A stretch of DNA of 19,019 bases from Bacteroidetes bacterium UBA4408 (GTDB lineage: Bacteria > Bacteroidota > Bacteroidia > UBA4408): positions 1 to 19,019 of the forward strand of contig DGQS01000206.1 in NCBI GenBank assembly GCA_002389785.1. Direction: 5' to 3'. Of the stretch, positions 11,601 to 16,602 are shown piece by piece. Position numbers and translations under genes: made by a program. The notes under the pieces were generated by a model, which was not told where the DNA came from, made no database searches, and saw only the letters and a list, made by a program, of their open reading frames with translations. How positions within the stretch are numbered: the stretch's first letter is position 1; each line of letters opens with the position of its first letter.

Positions 11601-12155
11601 CTCATCTCCAGTATTTATATTAAGGTCAGTGTTATTGGGTGTAATTGAGGAAAATTCTAAGTTTGGAATATCATAAGAAATTGTAGGACTAGTGGCTATT
11701 ATATCACAAGTTTCATTTATATGTATCACTGATCCATTCATTGTAGTTACAGCTGTGTTTGGCGTTAGAACTGTTAAGGATATGCTAATAGAATTAACCG
11801 TTGTGGTTAAAGTAAATTGCGGATCACTTGGAGAGGAACCAACAATATAATTGCAACCACTTATTGGTTCAAAAGAGGTGTAAACAATATTCTGAGGCAA
11901 AGAAATTCTAAAGGAATTAATTTGATTTAAAGAAGTACAACCACTACTAATAAAATATGTTATTTCATAGCTACTATTTTTGCAAAATGGAGTTGTTGCA
12001 CCATTCTCTAAAGTTTCAGTATAGGTGAAATCACAGCATCCCTGTCCCTTCGCCCCACCAATCATAAACACCAGCAGCATAGCCGAAAATAATGCAAGCA
12101 TTTTTGGCAGCCTTGCATAGCCACTTTTATTTTTAATAATATTAACTTTTTCCAT
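2661..12155 (-). CDS. Giant modular T9SS surface/secreted protein (3164 aa; PKD-like, SprB-like, Ig-like and Fn3-like repeats)
   Basis: Exported multidomain protein, probably an adhesin or surface-layer filament. That role is inferred from architecture, not shown. Order: signal peptide within residues 1-37 (long basic n-region, core MLALFSAMLLVFMIGGAKG); about 1290 residues with no family I recognise; eight PKD-like repeats (about 1332-2022); one further Ig-like unit (about 2022-2095); a Gly/Cys-rich linker; a compact unnamed domain (about 2128-2275); one SprB-like repeat (about 2286-2349, with APYDYSWSNGHTTQTITGL); three Ig-like repeats (about 2350-2551); five Fn3-like repeats (about 2554-3059); and a T9SS type A sorting domain (3081-3164, starting LLIVYPNPN and ending HKKYVVD). 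The reading frame is open throughout, with no frameshift seen. An alternative start at M19 would still keep the hydrophobic core. The SprB-like unit recalls the gliding adhesin SprB, but a single copy does not make this SprB. It appears to be a single-gene transcription unit with a -7 box about 90 bases upstream. Confidence 0.93.
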   Translation of the reverse strand: MEKVNIIKNKSGYARLPKMLALFSAMLLVFMIGGAKGQGCCDFTYTETLENGATTPFCKNSSYEITYFISSGCTSLNQINSFRISLPQNIVYTSFEPISGCNYIVGSSPSDPQFTLTTTVNSISISLTVLTPNTAVTTMNGSVIHINETCDIIATSPTISYDIPNLEFSSITPNNTDLNINTGDESYFIIHFKNTGGGVINQINVNEVENSLFNVQSIYSTTSPPSASNPVPCGPNQLSPGYLNISFIDKNYQFTNLNLTGTNSIYIVFCIKGLCSLPSRSNGTVQSFFDIKVGNCTERYTTPVQMLFINTPVLGISSLGDIGTSSDLSCDFEGTKTIGVKFSNISVTNPNFPGAANIFNPEIYINVDPIDFASINTSIVIIGDNASTPLSPTNINITTPGFITTAFTTYPLKLWYKLNFDVLSAQEIININNLNNSLEVIDPITHRLRLKEGASFNLFVQVNYSKPLSFDVASEKDSYITFYCLIQNQCNLPLRGPITEYSQVFSNPSIEFLYKKTPGASGPNSIVPNNILSSYSTCNSAASATPPDIVKLKINATSTQNWEDHTYNFSCPDRIHRVKINLPPGYRFASCDNSTLLTTGNLATKGMEITFKNKIDIGLNLHDVENTVSVVSTVREVGLPGQRYILIDIPPTPCSSVNACNTEYFYKILPFTIGLYIDCSESQNLQGSGGYAVDNIVAEEFFICSELGCESDGHDLLSSSNVSATHHCSGQCADVEGHPIVVNCLKPTPENFFQRISKGLVNNTDGFYTPSSFDSNISLNTNSATVSESLVGYDPYLVAYVGDEMEVNGLNFSFSGNPATYALQRKNPGEVCSSTGLSKDLPIKNGLGFLMSHTPIHNKFGFILSDSHASTIEILNKSTKAQVCSYTISPNEVITFNNEYTANSSSVTNDFANMFIVLNSTAIALMTSNGGSEFIIVPHIYLRVNPDIAVYTDPITKIEPLIFNSLAVDDCYFGISCDNYIKEVTVYKPKVDLFIVGAGPGTIVQPCSQFELDVRFRTNRATYPSSSDDFPFEYRPYGELISLNISLPEEYCLKEVILNYQKDPYDNDPSHNNFDTTPIATWDIINLTPILITPPPHIGYNTYALPKPPASAPYFGQWPLMDLKGIYQQNFMFFNLLISAGCNIPNTSYVLMEGSYKVGNRDPGMDQIITFDQHNLSTTALSAQKLSKKTTTDVQITSSNIFNILNAGAFKTNFTLNAPPNKPLPSISFATTNVKVNKLTYQKADGSIITILPDLCIDDGINYFKLESDLTTGSYLFTVEGTINCNQLLTSLEIGYKLYHNCVECLNGLTTCGHCLFLEDKILIELPGDPVLPNANAGIDQFLCNNYGTLSANLPLSGQTGLWTITSGGGILTNPTSPTTTITSLPPGDNILVWTVSEILCSTSQIKIHVDENPSQANAGQDQSICVPNTSLAATSPIIGIGEWTLVSGSATITNPASPTSQVTGLGNGNNIFRWTISNGICAPSFDDVLITYEGISVPANAGPDELNICGVTSVVLGANAVALPSNGSWSILSGLGGSFSNPNDENATFIGISNETYVLRWTIENGICFSYDDKAISFYNNPTSDAGPDQVSLCGETSVTLAANTPIFGTGSWSIISGTGGLFSSISDPSATFSGIAGITYELSWTMINGPCSSSDNVLITFNHDIPIANAGSNQTICSTSSNLAAMAPSTGIGTWTLLAGFGIIANPNLVNTNVTGLANGNNIFRWTVVSGACSSFDEVTIHVDEEPTTSNAGPDQTDISTCGLTSVTLSANPVGAGESGSWSIISGNGGSFSGGSGNPSSSNINNPVFTGLASNIYTLRWTIQNGACTSSSDDMEVILYQNPTSADAGPDQINSNTCGVTQITLAANTPIIGTGSWSVVTGLGGTFGNSASPNSTFTGIPGIHYTLRWTISNAPCTASTDDVEVTFNSAVTPADAGPDISICYPNIKSVTLQFNAPSISNFETATYSIVSGNGTMQPFPNTPGKYNLTISTPGVVVIEWKITRGLCSSSDQVIITANSKPSISISPSTATINPGASVTITVNGPSGTYSISPNAPPGPNPQTFIVSPNHTKTYTITGPLEYGCGCTASKSVTIHVNGSNGSCHGGHTYPSGGYGSNCGPNNPGGNYRDANFNLAFPNGLKIGCSGANEIVLTDNYEVEDFLSMGTSVRILDSGVVTNPGATYANMFANELVALALNIGFDNYDPNFSSSSKLGHQKIKTGTFATWSVDTFFLEANKQIGGCSTNFVNGEMYGTAKAINENYDNGENDGFLECGNFTISIPVSSVCAGSTNGTATVNVSSGVAPYDYSWSNGHTTQTITGLSAGDYTVWVTDADSQTEVATVTITTYPLPLVTASNVSGCVGSPITLSGTPAGGTWSLANPYTGSSATYTYTYTDENGCTATSSAASIIVNSLPIVTAENVSGCSGTSIALSGTPSGGTWSVSNPYTGISSQYTHSYTDANGCSATSTSATITVNALPSVTASANPSPVGDGALLTLNGGGAVNYTWSGGGASITNGVPFVPTATATYTVNGTDANGCSNTATVSVTVSPSTKLNPTLCGTVLNSMNTINILPVSGATNYKLHVIGTGNQATFVNDFITNGNTSLYFIIAAPGVIYNHTYNVSVSYYKNGAWSLFGPECTITTSAFPQNKLSDNPSTPGFCNYTSGNQSDVYNCTSILGANSYEYKIVEDVPGGVYDYNYTWDKTTSNFDFRFDALTNKVRYGYTYDVQVRALVGKTTTTALGNLPGEWGAFGPVCKVTLSSAPPTSLTPAYCNTTLASMNDQFFYTAVSGATNYRLHFTTAGGYDLTVPRNNSNLDFRMTWIPTSGTPGGPSYNTTYNVEVSAYVGGVWTAYGPSCTITTPPTPTTSLVADNCNITLSSMSSPVSVVPIGAASMYRLHVTSAGYDNTVYLYNSNTTFYNWTTGMKYGTTYNVTAAAYVGSAWLNEGPVCLVTTPAVPQTQLQNAYCPINLTVLSTQLFCNQIPAATNYSYKITGPFTSGSNQRIYYRNSAVNDFRLSWIAPSSNFAAGSYTVEVAYYAGQWENYGTTCTIQLANGFSRLIDPTLQQPPTPELEISNQLLIVYPNPNIFENEFFVQLNGLAAKDNVGVFIYNMLGELVYKTDILKADEGDLILKPEVRLAKGVYLIEAVVNEKQIHKKYVVD
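2980..4495 (-). repeat. Five C-terminal Fn3-like protein repeats in the giant protein
   Basis: Five tandem units of roughly 90-110 residues start near 4495, 4185, 3866, 3560 and 3283. Each has a cysteine near its start (such as TSLTPAYCNTTLASM), a core like VSGATNYRLH, a TYNVEVSAYV strand, and an end like W..YGP.C.ITT. The two recurrent cysteines are spaced to allow a disulfide in each unit. The second unit is the most diverged and has an insertion before its GPVC motif. Repeats of this kind are common just before the sorting domain in Bacteroidota T9SS cargo and may serve as a stalk. Confidence 0.8.
4500..5105 (-). repeat. Three Ig-like repeats in the giant protein
   Basis: The first two units (about 5105-4920 and 4920-4730) are close copies. 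They share the pattern V(T/S)A.NVSGC.G..I.LSGTP.GGTWS, an NPYTG turn, and an ending of GC.ATS. The third (about 4725-4500) has diverged: it opens LPSVTASANPSPVGDGALL and retains GTDANGCSNTATV. They follow a single SprB-like unit. Confidence 0.75.
6090..8158 (-). repeat. Eight PKD-like tandem repeats in the giant protein
   Basis: The units start near 8158, 7915, 7668, 7410, 7155, 6900, 6617 and 6350 and run 80-95 residues each. Each opens with (A/N/D)AG.DQ followed by a cysteine, has a central G.W(S/T) strand, and closes with a RWT...G.C motif. They fall into subtype A (units 1, 2, 5; NGNNIFRWT), subtype B (units 3, 4, 6, 7; CG.TSVTLAAN and SGLGGSF-like) and a diverged last unit. Beta-sandwich repeats of this kind normally form rigid extracellular rods. 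Confidence 0.8.
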
Positions 12156-12245
12156 AGTGAGAGTTTTTGATTAAGTGGATAAAAAGGTGTAAAAAATTAG
12201 GGTTTAACAGAGCATTTGGTTAAAGAATAAAAAAGAAGTTGTAAG

Positions 12246-12253
12246 CAAAAATA
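12246..12253 (-). promoter_or_regulatory. Predicted -7 box for the giant T9SS gene
   Basis: The minus strand reads TATTTTTG followed by C, a match to TAnnTTTG, about 90 bases upstream of the ATG. A TTG about 22 bases further upstream could be the -33 element, and it falls inside the inverted repeats at 12269-12291. The implied leader is about 80 bases. Confidence 0.5.
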
Positions 12254-12268
12254 ATTTGGAATTAAGGT

Positions 12269-12326
12269 TAAGCCGCAAGTCTGTAACTTGCCTGTGAGGA
12301 TTTTTGCTTTCATTTTTTGCGGCTTA
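12269..12326. promoter_or_regulatory. Two overlapping, mutually exclusive inverted repeats upstream of the giant gene
   Basis: A perfect 10-bp inverted repeat, TAAGCCGCAA (12269-12278) and TTGCGGCTTA (12317-12326), spans a 38-base interior. A second, 6-bp repeat, GCAAGT (12275-12280) and ACTTGC (12286-12291), reuses the GCAA of the first, so both cannot form at once. The inner repeat overlaps the likely -33 position of the giant gene. This could be an operator or, if transcription starts further upstream, a switching leader. The function is unknown. Confidence 0.45.
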
Positions 12327-13141
12327 GTATTTATACTAGGATTGCTCAGCGCATTTATTTCCTCCTTACCAAGATACTTTGGAATTAATAAAATTCTGCA
12401 CCTCTCTATTTCAAAGGTTAAAACAAATTTTACAGATTAAAACTAAAATTTGGTATTTGGCAGTTATATTTCGATAGACGAAATAATTTGGCAGATAATT
12501 GGAAATTATACTCAAATGAATAATGAAAATCGTGAATTTGTCTAAATTTTCGCATCAACAACATTTTTTTACAAATCAAACCTTCTGCGCAAAACCTAGT
12601 ATACTTGCACTTCCACATAATATATCATTATTATCAATCTGATAATGCCTTTCATGAATTTTACTAAATGTTTGAGTTTATTGATCAAGTAAAGATGCTC
12701 ATGAAAAGTCTTTCCGTAAAAGGATCTACTTAATGTATTTTATTTGTTGTGTAATTATACTCCTTTATTTAGGAAATGTTAATGATTTGAAAAAGGGAAT
12801 TGAAGTATTCATCAAATTGGGGTTCTAAAATTCAGGGTTGCATTTTGTTTCGGTTGATCCTATTATTAAAAATAATAATAAAGTTTAGTAATTTAATTTG
12901 TAATTTTTTATGTGATTGGAAAGAAATTTAATATTTAACTCAAGCTTCCAAAATAATAAAACAATATTATTGTCCTTTAAACTACACCATAAATCAAACT
13001 GGACTAATGATAAACGATTTCACAATTTCAAAAATTAGTTTCGTTCTCATTTTACTATTAAAGTTAAAAAAGTGAAGGCACTTTATTGATTAGAACAAGC
13101 GATTTTGGAATTCAATAGCAAGTGGTGTATTAAGGATGTAC

Positions 13142-13179
13142 TGATAGGAAGAATTATTAATATCTTTATACACCTATCA
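13142..13179 (+). promoter_or_regulatory. Promoter region with flanking inverted repeat for the 13188 gene
   Basis: TATCTTTA at 13161-13168 is a near match to TAnnTTTG (last base A), 19 bases before the ATG. It sits between TGATAGG (13142-13148) and CCTATCA (13173-13179), a perfect 7-bp inverted repeat with a 24-base interior. This layout suits either an operator or a short leader hairpin. The -33 element is weak. Confidence 0.4.
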
Positions 13180-13187
13180 TCAATACA

Positions 13188-14840
13188 ATGTATCGGCAAC
13201 TACTCGTAGTAATTTCATTTATTTTTAGTTTAGAATGTACTCAGGCACAAAGCATACCTGTAGCATTAAAACAAGGTATTCAAATAGATCGTATTTTAAC
13301 TTTACGAAACGGAGCTGTGCGTTTAGCAAAAAATCCACTCAACGGCAATTTTTATTACAACGATGCTTCCGGAAATATTTTTGAAATTACTATTCCTTCT
13401 TCTGGATTTCCCTTTGATAGCTTGCTCTATACTACTGCCGATCACGGTGTTCAATATCCTCAATGCATTGCTTTTTACGATAGTGTGCTGTATGTGTCAG
13501 GCAATAATGATCACACTACAAAATATACTACTGGCATTATTCGTAAAGGTAGTTTACAAGCCAACGGTACTAGAGTGTGGTCTACTTTAATGCTCACCGA
13601 ACCTTATCCTACCGCCGATTATTTTGACCATCTTTTCAGTGGAATGGTGTTGAGTACAACCGGCGATAGTATTACCATTTGTAGCGGCGCGCGTGGCGAT
13701 CATGGTGAAGTACAGTCGAGGTATAATTTTTTTCCGGGTTTAAGAAATGTTCCACTCACTTCTATATTGCTTCGTATTCCAACCGATACATTCACTTTTT
13801 TGTATAACGATTCGGCATGGTTAGCGAACAGTGGCTTCGTTTTCGCTCGTGGTATTCGCAATACTTTCAGCATGGCCTATGATGGAAACGGAAATTTGTT
13901 TGGTGTTGAAAATTCTTGTGGTCGCGATCATCATGAAGAAATGAATTGGTTGCGAAGGGGCAAGCATTATGGATTTCCTTATGTAATGGGCGATACCTAC
14001 AATCCTCAACAATACGCAAATTACATACCGGCTAACGATTTTATGATCAGTCATTACAGTCCATCCTGGAGCATTCATGCCTGGACGAACGATCCCGGAT
14101 TTCCTGCTGCACCTGCGGTTTCATTTGAAGCAGCTATTCAGAATTTTGGTCCTGATTGCGATAAGTTTCGTGATACACTTAATGGAGGAATTAAGGATGC
14201 CAGCGATCTCGGGATATCCATGGGTACTTTTACAGCACATCGTTCCCCTTTGGGTTTGGTATTCGATACTGATAGTTTAATTGATGCATCGTATACCGGA
14301 GATGGCTTTATGTTGAGCTGGACACCGGGGCTCGATTCCTGTGGATGCATCGCCAATCCCGACAGTACCACCGGACCTTTTGTTGACCCAAGTGAAGATC
14401 TTGTGCATTTGCATTTAATGTATGATTCATTGCTCGACAATTATACACTCAACGCCGAGCGAATTGTTGGTTCATTTCATAATCCGGTTGATGCGGTGAT
14501 AGATTCAAATTTTATTTATGTTATTGAAAACGGCTATGGTGCAACTTCCGGTTTTTTTAAAATCACATTACCGCCACTTCAAACCAAGATACAACAAGTG
14601 ATTTCAGAAAATAGTAGTAGGATTTATCCTAATCCTGCGAGCGAAGTTATTGCAATTGGGCCTTGTGCTTCTAATTCGTTAGTAGTAATTTATAATGCTT
14701 TGGGTAAGCAAATGCATGCTAAGATTACAAGGGAAATTAATAAGATATATATAGATTGTTCTGATTTCGCCAAAGGAATTTACTTTGTAGAAGTAAGCAA
14801 CCATAAGGGAAGCAGCATGCAAAAACTGATAATTCAGTAG
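13188..14840 (+). CDS. Secreted PQQ-glucose-dehydrogenase-like (sorbosone/HHIP-type) beta-propeller with T9SS sorting domain
   Basis: 550-residue exported protein. Residues 1-20 are a Sec signal peptide ending TQAQ. The body (about 25-470) has the soluble glucose/sorbosone dehydrogenase fold signature. The family block is RGIRNTFSMAYDGNGNLFGV at residues 221-240, followed by GRDHHEEMNWLRRGKHYGFP (245-264), which corresponds to the family pattern RG.RNP-G-L...G.L..-E-G---DE-N.+..G.NYGWP. An upstream GARGDHGEVQ (H172) resembles the family's GDQG--Q region. Family members oxidise sugars using PQQ and calcium, but PQQ use cannot be proven here, and several Bacteroidota relatives may be non-catalytic. 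Residues 478-550 are a T9SS type A sorting domain (RIYPNPASE, VVIYNALGK, GIYFVEV, QKLIIQ). It stands alone, with an inverted repeat around its promoter. Confidence 0.83.
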   Translation: MYRQLLVVISFIFSLECTQAQSIPVALKQGIQIDRILTLRNGAVRLAKNPLNGNFYYNDASGNIFEITIPSSGFPFDSLLYTTADHGVQYPQCIAFYDSVLYVSGNNDHTTKYTTGIIRKGSLQANGTRVWSTLMLTEPYPTADYFDHLFSGMVLSTTGDSITICSGARGDHGEVQSRYNFFPGLRNVPLTSILLRIPTDTFTFLYNDSAWLANSGFVFARGIRNTFSMAYDGNGNLFGVENSCGRDHHEEMNWLRRGKHYGFPYVMGDTYNPQQYANYIPANDFMISHYSPSWSIHAWTNDPGFPAAPAVSFEAAIQNFGPDCDKFRDTLNGGIKDASDLGISMGTFTAHRSPLGLVFDTDSLIDASYTGDGFMLSWTPGLDSCGCIANPDSTTGPFVDPSEDLVHLHLMYDSLLDNYTLNAERIVGSFHNPVDAVIDSNFIYVIENGYGATSGFFKITLPPLQTKIQQVISENSSRIYPNPASEVIAIGPCASNSLVVIYNALGKQMHAKITREINKIYIDCSDFAKGIYFVEVSNHKGSSMQKLIIQ

Positions 14841-14931
14841 CTAATTAATTTGGAATAGCGCGTTTTGTGTCTCAACTTTTTTCAATTTGTTGAACATTAA
14901 GGTATCGGTTAACTGCTGCTTTTTTATTCAA

Positions 14932-14939
14932 TATATTTG
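14932..14939 (+). promoter_or_regulatory. Predicted -7 box for the SRAP gene
   Basis: TATATTTG, a full match to TAnnTTTG, lies 47 bases upstream of the ATG. No clean -33 TTTG is present. Confidence 0.45.
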
Positions 14940-14986
14940 AACTTCGAATAATAAGTACTACTTAATTCGGCTTATATTAATTAACC

Positions 14987-15736
14987 ATGTGCTACAATTA
15001 CGAAACACTTGTAAAAAGAGGCATTGAGCGCAGTAAGCGCGAGCTTGGAGAAGATGTGGTGATGCAAAATCTATCCGAGCATGAACAATTGTTTTTGAAT
15101 TTGCCTTATGAGTTTGATCCCGATTCCTTACAAGGTAATACTTCCATAGTTTATTCTTCTGCTTCGGTGTTTCCCGGAGCCGAGGCAATCGTTTTGCCCA
15201 TTAGTTCCAAGTATTTAAGCTATTACAATTTTGGATTTATGCCTGATTGGGCAAGCGGAAAGGATGACAAACGTAAAAATTTTAATGCGCGCAGCGATTC
15301 ATTGCGCAGTTTGAATTATTGGAAAAAGGCTTGGTATAATCAACAACGCTGCATTATCCCTGCTAAGGGATTTTATGAAACTGACCGAGTAAGTAAAAAG
15401 CGCTATTTATTTTCTTCCAAAAGCAATGAACCGGTTTATTTTGCCGGAATTTTTAATCATTGGAAAGATCCTATTTCACAAAACATACATAAGACTTTTG
15501 CCATCATTACAACCGAGCCCAATGAACTGGTAGCACCCATACACAATCGTATGCCGGTAATGTTGAGTTTAAAGGATCATGAAATATGGTTGTCGGAACA
15601 AAGCGGAGAGGCTAAAGCTTTTGAATTATTACGACCATTTGACGCCAACTTGATGCAACAACAAGAAATTGAATTACCACCACGAAAAACTAAAATTAAG
15701 CCTCAATTGGGATTTGATTTTGATGGGCAAAATTGA
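14987..15736 (+). CDS. SRAP-domain protein (HMCES/YedK family), abasic-site DNA-protein crosslinker
   Basis: 249-residue protein of the SRAP family, which protects single-stranded DNA by forming a covalent thiazolidine link between its N-terminal cysteine and an abasic site. The sequence starts MCYNYET, so Cys2 becomes N-terminal once Met is removed; this fixes the start codon. Other active-site positions are visible: N100 and R102 in NARSDS, E131 in RCIIPAKGFYE, and H186 in APIHNRMPVML. The length fits bacterial members (about 220-250 aa). It has its own upstream -7 box and no obvious SOS-type operator was seen. It runs tail to tail into the membrane methyltransferase gene, with one base between the stop codons, and is probably a cytoplasmic housekeeping repair gene transcribed alone. 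Confidence 0.95.
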   Translation: MCYNYETLVKRGIERSKRELGEDVVMQNLSEHEQLFLNLPYEFDPDSLQGNTSIVYSSASVFPGAEAIVLPISSKYLSYYNFGFMPDWASGKDDKRKNFNARSDSLRSLNYWKKAWYNQQRCIIPAKGFYETDRVSKKRYLFSSKSNEPVYFAGIFNHWKDPISQNIHKTFAIITTEPNELVAPIHNRMPVMLSLKDHEIWLSEQSGEAKAFELLRPFDANLMQQQEIELPPRKTKIKPQLGFDFDGQN

Positions 15737-15737
15737 T

Positions 15738-16487
15738 TTAATCACGCAAGGTTTCATCTTCGCTGAGCAATTTGGTATAGTGCTTTAAGCTGCGTAAAAG
15801 TAAGGCCATACCAACTGTAGCAAATAATACAAGTTGATACTTCATTCCTAAAATAAATTGACCAATATTGAAATAATTTCTTACCACTTCAACAAAAATA
15901 AATCCTACCACAGTAGCCAAAACACCGGAATATTCACGGCGTAAAACAGTTTTTAGTGAAAAGGCAGTGGAACCTTTGATAAATTTACCAAAGGCTGGAA
16001 TAAATGCAGGAGCTTTTAAAGACCAATCAAGGTAAGCTTGTCCGAATTTTTTTTCAAGATAACGTTCTTCAGCGAACATGATTCTTTCGTAATACAACCA
16101 AAACAGCAAGCTGGCAATTATGAAAAAGGAAAAATTTCCTACAAAAAGTACAATTCCGATCCACATAAAATAATTTCCTAAATACAAGGGATGGCGCACA
16201 ATGCTGTATACTCCGGTACTATTCAGCACATTGGCAACTTGCTCTTTGGTATTTCTGCCGGAGGTACCTTTGGGTGTTGTTCCAATCGCATAAGCACGAA
16301 AAATAAACCCGGCACAACTTAAGAATATAGCTATGACTTTAACAATTTTTAATGTTTCGGGAGCAATGTTTTGATAAGGCGTAAAATAGATAGCAGGAAC
16401 GGCCATTATAAAGAGAAAAACCGGCAATTGACCACGGTATTTAAACAAAAAATTACCGGAGGATTCAAAGGAATGGAGTAAGGCCAT
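15738..16487 (-). CDS. Membrane methyltransferase of the isoprenylcysteine carboxyl methyltransferase / PEMT-like family
   Basis: 249-residue integral membrane protein. Hydrophobic segments lie at about residues 21-36, 47-64, 104-118, 119-133, 187-203 and 217-231. The family core is present: TGVYSIVRHPLYLGNYFMWI with RHP at 98-100, and the second motif with EE at 140-141 followed by YLEKKFGQAYLDW. Together these form the S-adenosylmethionine site of ICMT/PEMT enzymes. The substrate in Bacteroidota is unknown; a lipid or a small isoprenoid-like molecule is more likely than a protein. ATG at 16487 is chosen because it opens the conserved sequence; the frame stays open further upstream only as the antisense of the lysine-rich gene. 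It is divergent from 16603-17625 across a 115-base shared promoter region. Confidence 0.88.
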   Translation of the reverse strand: MALLHSFESSGNFLFKYRGQLPVFLFIMAVPAIYFTPYQNIAPETLKIVKVIAIFLSCAGFIFRAYAIGTTPKGTSGRNTKEQVANVLNSTGVYSIVRHPLYLGNYFMWIGIVLFVGNFSFFIIASLLFWLYYERIMFAEERYLEKKFGQAYLDWSLKAPAFIPAFGKFIKGSTAFSLKTVLRREYSGVLATVVGFIFVEVVRNYFNIGQFILGMKYQLVLFATVGMALLLRSLKHYTKLLSEDETLRD

Positions 16488-16507
16488 TTTTTTATGAGAT
16501 AAATAAT

Positions 16508-16536
16508 TTTGTATATTAAAAAATTTGTATATTTTG
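16508..16536 (+). promoter_or_regulatory. Promoter of the H1-like/START fusion gene, overlapping a 10-bp direct repeat
   Basis: TTTG (16508-16511) and TATATTTTG (16528-16536) resemble the -33/-7 pair, with one extra base inside the -7 box. The same DNA contains a perfect direct repeat, TTTGTATATT at 16508-16517 and again at 16524-16533, offset by 16 bases. The predicted leader is about 60 bases. Confidence 0.45.
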
Positions 16537-16602
16537 CGCTGAATAAAAACAAAACACAGGGCGAAAGTAAACATTTCTACCTGACTAATAAAATCAATAC
16601 TG

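Larger units (their letters stand above)
12156..13187. other. Gene-free AT-rich intergenic region of about 1 kb
   Basis: This stretch lies between two divergently transcribed T9SS genes. It holds the leader and promoter of the giant gene on the left, an overlapping pair of inverted repeats at 12269-12326, and the promoter region of the glucose-dehydrogenase-like gene on the right. Between about 12340 and 13120 I see only AT-rich sequence with stops in all frames. The single 62-codon minus-strand frame at 12430-12618 has no credible protein features. An unrecognised small RNA cannot be excluded. Confidence 0.6.

Noticed and set aside
12430..12618. 62-codon minus-strand frame in the gene-free region
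   Set aside because: Its composition is random-looking and aromatic/Cys-rich, with no signal peptide, no membrane segment and no promoter box at a fitting distance.
14873..14895. Possible terminator after the glucose-dehydrogenase-like gene (TCAAC/GTTGA around a T-run)
   Set aside because: The stem is only 5 bp and the T-run is in the loop, not after the stem.
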